10,354 nucleotides of DNA from Phycisphaerae bacterium (GTDB lineage: Bacteria > Planctomycetota > Phycisphaerae > Phycisphaerales > SM1A02): assembly GCA_016873375.1 (NCBI GenBank), contig VGXJ01000042.1, positions 1 to 10,354 of the forward strand, written 5' to 3'. Positions 6,269 through 10,354 of the stretch are shown here, in pieces (positions within the stretch are counted from its first letter, which is position 1; every line of letters starts with the position of its first letter). A program made the position numbers and the translations under genes. The notes below the pieces were generated by a model. That model searched no databases. It saw only the letters and a program-made list of their open reading frames with translations, and was not told the origin of the DNA.

Positions 6269-7801
6269 CCGGTTCAGGGTGTACATGGCCAGGTCATGCA
6301 GCAGCGGCTGGCCATCACTGGCCCGCTTGAGGCCCGCTGCCCGGAGTTCATGCACGAAGGTGGGTCGCAGCCCCTCGACGGACAGGTCGATGACCATTCC
6401 ATCGGCGCTGACGCTGAGTGGCGACACGCTCAGTTGCTTGGTCTCGATTTCCGGGCTCCCGTAGGGCTCGAAGTACCAGTAGGTGTAGCTCGACATCGTC
6501 CATGTCTTCGGATCGAGCGCGCTTGCACGATCGACCGGCTGCGTGGTCGTGATGCGGAAGCCCTTCGGCGTGGCCCGCATCGAAAGGATCTCGAACGGGA
6601 CATCGCCCTTCCATGAGAGTCGCTGCAGTCCCTCGCTGCGCGAGCCGGCGCTGGCCCAGCCCCGGTTCGTCTCCCCGCACAGGATGGTGCTGGGCGATTC
6701 GAGTGCGATGCGGATGATCCCGCAATCGAAGCCATGACGGAAGGGGAAGACCGCACCTTGCCACTGCCCATCGACCTGCTCGAGATCGACACGGTTGATG
6801 GTTGCCGCGTACTGATCAGGCACCAGGCACTGGCCAGCAAACGGACCGAACGAGCCTTCCGGGAGCCACATGGGGTTGCCAGGGCTTCGGCCTGCCTTGT
6901 CGAAGGGGAACCACACTGCAGGCAACCGGTAGTTGGGCATGCGCTCGGCCGCCTGGGCCTGCGTGATGCGATTGGGATGCTCGCCCTTGCTGCCGTCGGC
7001 ATTGGGTGCGGGCCACTTCACCAGCGACTCGGGCCGCGCCGTGTCATCGACACCGAAGGGATGGCCGTGATAGTCGCCCCGCACAAGCTGGCTGAGCTTG
7101 CTGGTCGCGCACCACTCACCTTGGTTGTCGGTGTAGAAGACATCGCCCCACGGCGCCACGCCCACGCCGCATGGGCTGCGCAGTCCGGCACACTCGTAGG
7201 TGATCGATCCATCGGGTGCGATGCGCACCGCCCAGCCACGCCACGCCGGCTTGCCGAACGGTTCGGCACCGAAGCCTCGGTTGAGGGTGATCCATGCTGA
7301 TCCATCCGGAAGGAAGGCAGGACCGAACGCATACTCGTGGTAGTTCCCGCTGATGTCCCAGGCATCCTGCACGGTCTGGAACTCCTCACCACGGCCGTCG
7401 CCGTCGGCATCGCGGAACCGCGTGAGTTCACCGCGCTGTGCCATGTAGATCCACTGGTCATCACCGGGCTTGCGTGCGAGCCCCATGGGCTCGAGCAATC
7501 CATCCGCGAAGAGCGTCCAGGTGGGCTTGGATCCCGGCTGCTCAAGCACCATCCACAGCTCACCTCGTCGCGTGCAGACAAGCGTCCGGCCTCCACCCAT
7601 CGGCAGGATGCCGCTGACCTCAGGCACCACCCGCTCCGGCCAGTCGATCGTCGTGATCGTGCTGTAGGCCAGCTCGCGCTCGGCCTGTGAGGCGTTGATC
7701 GAGGTCTGGGCTGCGCGCGAGGCATCGTCGCCCTGGGCAAACGCGGGCACCGTGACGAGGAGTGCCGCTGCCACGGCCGCGAATCGAAAGGGCATCACCA
7801 T
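6254..7801 (-). CDS. Exported heme-free beta-propeller protein with C-terminal Ig-like domain (PVC-type dehydrogenase partner)
   Basis: A 515-residue protein exported by a signal peptide (MVMPFRFAAVAAALLVTVPA, cleavage likely after AFA at about 22). Residues about 45-400 form a glucose/sorbosone dehydrogenase-like propeller. Landmarks are FRDADGDGRGEEF (129-141, an Asp-rich, possibly calcium-binding loop), AGLRSPCGVGVAPWGDVFYT (205-224) followed by DNQGEW, GDYHGHPFG (242-250) and a late HGFDCGIIRIAL strand. The last ~110 residues are beta-rich, with FRITTTQPVDRASALDPKTW and YWYFEPYGSPE, like an Ig/fibronectin-type domain. There is no CxxCH motif, unlike both neighbours, so any electrons would have to pass to a partner protein. 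The gene overlaps the end of the upstream cytochrome gene. Two starts are possible: ATG at 7799-7801, with GGAG five bases upstream, or ATG at 7793-7795, which would overlap the stop as TGATG. I prefer the first from spacing. The two products differ by only two residues. Confidence 0.87.
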   Translation of the reverse strand: MVMPFRFAAVAAALLVTVPAFAQGDDASRAAQTSINASQAERELAYSTITTIDWPERVVPEVSGILPMGGGRTLVCTRRGELWMVLEQPGSKPTWTLFADGLLEPMGLARKPGDDQWIYMAQRGELTRFRDADGDGRGEEFQTVQDAWDISGNYHEYAFGPAFLPDGSAWITLNRGFGAEPFGKPAWRGWAVRIAPDGSITYECAGLRSPCGVGVAPWGDVFYTDNQGEWCATSKLSQLVRGDYHGHPFGVDDTARPESLVKWPAPNADGSKGEHPNRITQAQAAERMPNYRLPAVWFPFDKAGRSPGNPMWLPEGSFGPFAGQCLVPDQYAATINRVDLEQVDGQWQGAVFPFRHGFDCGIIRIALESPSTILCGETNRGWASAGSRSEGLQRLSWKGDVPFEILSMRATPKGFRITTTQPVDRASALDPKTWTMSSYTYWYFEPYGSPEIETKQLSVSPLSVSADGMVIDLSVEGLRPTFVHELRAAGLKRASDGQPLLHDLAMYTLNRIPKP

Positions 7802-10354
7802 GCGAGCTCCGTGCGCACGACGGCGCTGAAGGGGAACGAGGAATCGGTCGAGGGCTGGAGCGGTACACCCGCCACCAGCTCTGCGCGGCCATCGATGGTG
7901 CGCACGAATGGCCGTGCACCGCTCACGAAGACCACGGGTCCGCCGTCGACCCGCCAGCCATCACCATCGGCGACGATCGATGAACCCTCGGCGAGCCGGA
8001 GCGAGATCGCATCATCGATGGATCGTGCCTTGACGGTGAATGTCCGGTTGAGGCGTGCACCGCCGGTGAAGAGCACTGTGTTGAGCGACTCATCCACTCG
8101 CCATCCCTCGCGTCCGATCGAGAAGGTCGGATTGCCGCGTACATCGCGCTGCATCCCGAGGAAGCGCAGGCCGCCTGCTGCAGAATCTGGCCACGGGGCC
8201 TCGGGCGAGGCCAGCTCGGCCGCCACCGGACCGATGGGAAGGTCGAGCACCGAGTTGCCGGCTGGCAGGCTGAGTTCACCTGCGCGGCCGCGCCATGTGC
8301 CCTCGGCATTCATGAACTTGCCCTTCCAGACCTTCGCCAGGCGCATGCTGCCTGCGTCGTAGACCGCCGAGAGGCGCTCGGGGAAGCCGATCGCATGGCA
8401 GCGCGCGCCGACGCCCTCCATGAAGGTGCCGAAGACGATCGTCCGTCCATCCGGCTCAAGGTCGTACTCGCCGGGGATGACGGCGATGCCCTTGGGCAGC
8501 GGCATGCTTCCGCCGAGCGAGAGGTAGGTCCAGACGCCGTCGATCTGCTTCGTGCGGTCGCCGCCGGCGATGTCGGGGTAGACCCGTTGGTCGGGCGGCC
8601 AGAACGCAGGCATGCGCGTGCCGGGGCGGAACCGCTGCGGGTCGGCCAAGTACGCACGGAACCAGCTCGGCCGAACGCGCCCATGCATGCTGGCGAGGTT
8701 CACCGCCGGCACGCCGAGCGACTTCTGGTCACCGAGCGTGTGGCAATTCACGCAGCTCGCGCCTCCTGTGCCGACGATGGCCTTGCCGGCCTCGATCGCC
8801 TCTTCGCTGTAGGCAGGCTGTGCATCGGCACCGACCGCAGGATCAGCGGCGGTGAAGTGCGCAGCGAGGTGCGAGACATTTGCACTGCCGTAGGCAGGCA
8901 TGCGCGTGTTCATGTACGGCCGAACGCGCTCGGTCCCCGAGAGCATGCGTTCGATGGCTGCGGTCTGCAGCTTGGCGCCGACTCCGGTGAGCGAGGGCGG
9001 GATGCGCCCCTCATCGCCCAGATCGACATCGCAGGTGAAGAGTGCATCGCGGTCCGGGCCGACGCCGCCGACACCATCACGGCTGTGGCAGGCCACGCAG
9101 TTCATGCGGTCCATCGTGTGCACGATCGACTGCTTCGGCGAGAGCGGGCGCTCAAGGGCAGCGTGGTTCGTGACCAGGGTCTGCAGGAGCGATCGCTCGG
9201 CCTCGTCGAGTCCATACTGCGGAGCGCTGGCGGGGACCGCATCGGCCAGGCATCCCGCCGAGGGATCGAGCTCGGCCAAGGGCTTCGCCTTCAGGGTGGC
9301 GATCGATGGCTCATGGCAGTTCGCGCAGCCCAGTGCAGTCCACTTCGACTTGCCGACGGCGATCAGTGCCTCATCGGGTCGAGCGACTGCAGGCCCCGGG
9401 GTCAGACGCACGACACGCGTGGTGAAGGCTGCGGGCGGGACATCGCCGCGTGGCGTTCCGGGACCTGACCACTGCAGTTTGAGTGCTGCGTCGCCTACGG
9501 CCTCGAAGTACTGCACCTTGAGGTCATGGGTCCCTTGCAACAGCTGGACCCGTGCCGTCTTGTAGCTGCCCCCATGGATCCCACCATGATCGATCAGCAA
9601 CTGGCCATCGATCCACAGCGCCGAGCCGTCATCGCTGCCCAGATGGAAGGTCCACATGCCCGACTGGGGAATCTCGATGGCCCCCGTGAAGCGCACGGCA
9701 TAGTTGTCGTTGCTCGCATCCTTTGGGAGCTCGATGCGCTCGGCGGTGTACTGGCGCACCGGTATGGCGTCGGCACCCGGTCCGATGCCGTCGAAGGCAC
9801 CTTCGAAGTACTCCGCATCCAGCCCATTGCCGGTCGAGACCGCGGGTGCATCGAGACTTCCGGATTGTGCACGCAGCAGCCACGCTGCAATGTCACGCGC
9901 CTCGTTGCGCGTCAGCAGCATGCCCGGCATGTGACCGCTTGGCCGGGCCTTGAGCGGATCCTCAAGGAAGTCCGTGAGTGCAGCAAGCGAGGTCTTTCGT
10001 GCCAGATCCAGTGCATTGAGCCCCTCGCCATGGCATGCAAGGCAGCCCACGGTCTCATACAGGCGCTTGCCGCGCAGCAACGATCCATCGCCCACAGAGA
10101 CTGGTTCGGAGGCGAAGGTGCCGCGGGTGGAAAGCCACGCGGCGATCGCCACGGCCGTCCGCTCGCGTGCCTCCTTGTCCATGCCGTGCATCAGGTCTGG
10201 CATGCGGGCGCCGAGTTGTCCCACATGGGTGCCCTTGGCGATGAACTCCGCCATCCACGGCCCGTAGGCGCGCGTGCCGACCTCGTCCATGGTGGGCGCA
10301 CCCATCGGCCGCAGGCGATCGATCGTCGATGCCGGGGCAGCATGGCATGCCGTG
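7795..10354 (-). CDS. Multiheme cytochrome c with PA14 domain (5' end missing at right edge)
   Basis: The frame stays open past the first visible Met (10303-10305) to the window edge. The 16 codons before that Met read TACHAAPASTIDRLRP, which is the end of a CxxCH heme motif. The true start is therefore outside and 852 residues are visible. Residue numbers here count from that Met. After the cut first cytochrome domain (possible ligand Met35, in GARMPDL) comes a second, CLACH 88-92 with Met126. A PA14 domain follows, about 160-282, with SDDGSALWIDGQLLID at 224-239. Then come three more heme motifs: CANCH 327-331, CVACH 403-407 (Met469 in TRMPAY) and CVNCH 518-522 (Met565 in TRMPAFW). The last ~225 residues are a beta-rich domain that recurs, as I recall, in planctomycete cytochromes of this kind. 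It is probably exported and an electron carrier or hub for the two propeller proteins encoded downstream. The PA14 part may bind glycans. The family is clear; the exact role is inferred. Confidence 0.9.
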   Translation of the reverse strand, partial: TACHAAPASTIDRLRPMGAPTMDEVGTRAYGPWMAEFIAKGTHVGQLGARMPDLMHGMDKEARERTAVAIAAWLSTRGTFASEPVSVGDGSLLRGKRLYETVGCLACHGEGLNALDLARKTSLAALTDFLEDPLKARPSGHMPGMLLTRNEARDIAAWLLRAQSGSLDAPAVSTGNGLDAEYFEGAFDGIGPGADAIPVRQYTAERIELPKDASNDNYAVRFTGAIEIPQSGMWTFHLGSDDGSALWIDGQLLIDHGGIHGGSYKTARVQLLQGTHDLKVQYFEAVGDAALKLQWSGPGTPRGDVPPAAFTTRVVRLTPGPAVARPDEALIAVGKSKWTALGCANCHEPSIATLKAKPLAELDPSAGCLADAVPASAPQYGLDEAERSLLQTLVTNHAALERPLSPKQSIVHTMDRMNCVACHSRDGVGGVGPDRDALFTCDVDLGDEGRIPPSLTGVGAKLQTAAIERMLSGTERVRPYMNTRMPAYGSANVSHLAAHFTAADPAVGADAQPAYSEEAIEAGKAIVGTGGASCVNCHTLGDQKSLGVPAVNLASMHGRVRPSWFRAYLADPQRFRPGTRMPAFWPPDQRVYPDIAGGDRTKQIDGVWTYLSLGGSMPLPKGIAVIPGEYDLEPDGRTIVFGTFMEGVGARCHAIGFPERLSAVYDAGSMRLAKVWKGKFMNAEGTWRGRAGELSLPAGNSVLDLPIGPVAAELASPEAPWPDSAAGGLRFLGMQRDVRGNPTFSIGREGWRVDESLNTVLFTGGARLNRTFTVKARSIDDAISLRLAEGSSIVADGDGWRVDGGPVVFVSGARPFVRTIDGRAELVAGVPLQPSTDSSFPFSAVVRTELAW
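7807..7810 (-). promoter_or_regulatory. Ribosome binding site of the propeller gene at 6254-7801
   Basis: GGAG on the minus strand, five bases before the ATG at 7799-7801 and eleven before the alternative ATG at 7793-7795. It lies within the last codons of the upstream cytochrome gene and supports translational coupling. The spacing favours the first ATG. Confidence 0.5.

Noticed and set aside
8395..9468. 357-codon open frame on the plus strand
   Set aside because: It lies wholly antisense to the multiheme cytochrome, whose frame has four complete CxxCH motifs. It has no domain of its own.
1..10354. CRISPR arrays, tRNA/rRNA genes, insertion sequences or attachment sites
   Set aside because: No regularly spaced repeats, no transposase-like frames, no terminal inverted repeats and no tRNA-like cloverleaf were seen; the window is nearly all accounted for by coding sequence.
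1..10354. High frequency of GATCG, GCATCG and similar words
   Set aside because: They appear throughout all coding frames and are most simply explained by codon preference (GAT, ATC, TCG, ATG combinations) rather than a specific signal.

Overview
The window is GC-rich bacterial chromosome that is almost entirely coding, with six protein genes on the minus strand and one on the plus strand. The best fit is a member of the Planctomycetota/Verrucomicrobiota (PVC) group. The right two thirds carries beta-propeller dehydrogenases and multi-domain cytochromes of the 'Pirellula/Verrucomicrobium' type. These combine propeller, HEAT, CxxCH and PA14 modules and are a hallmark of that group. A Phycisphaerae-like planctomycete is possible, but this is a guess from overall impression. 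No RNA gene, mobile element or CRISPR array is visible.

Left part, 1-2513, all minus strand. A gamma-glutamyl-GABA hydrolase-like class I amidotransferase (1863-2513) overlaps the start of eboE (706-1866) by four bases (ATGA), so the two are probably translationally coupled. A 66-base gap with small hairpins follows. Then comes the start of a gene for a very acidic, apparently disordered protein (1-639) that leaves the left edge. No other ebo gene is in the window.

Middle, 2549-3562, plus strand. A secreted DUF3500 protein is divergent from the amidotransferase (35-base gap) and convergent with the dehydrogenase cluster (93-base gap holding a perfect 14-base palindrome).

Right part, 3656-10354, minus strand, transcribed right to left. 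First is a multiheme cytochrome with a PA14 domain (7795-10354), whose 5' end is cut by the right edge in the middle of a heme motif. Next is a heme-free exported beta-propeller protein (6254-7801) that overlaps it. Last, 63 bases further on, is an exported propeller/HEAT/cytochrome c protein (3656-6190). Together they look like one extracytoplasmic oxidation module: propellers as candidate dehydrogenase subunits, heme domains as electron carriers, and PA14 as a possible glycan-binding part. The substrate cannot be read from the sequence.

The most interesting points are the multiheme cytochrome with one heme domain lacking an obvious methionine ligand, the eboE/amidotransferase pairing away from other ebo genes, and an AT-rich rare-codon patch exactly at the propeller/HEAT boundary of the last dehydrogenase gene.
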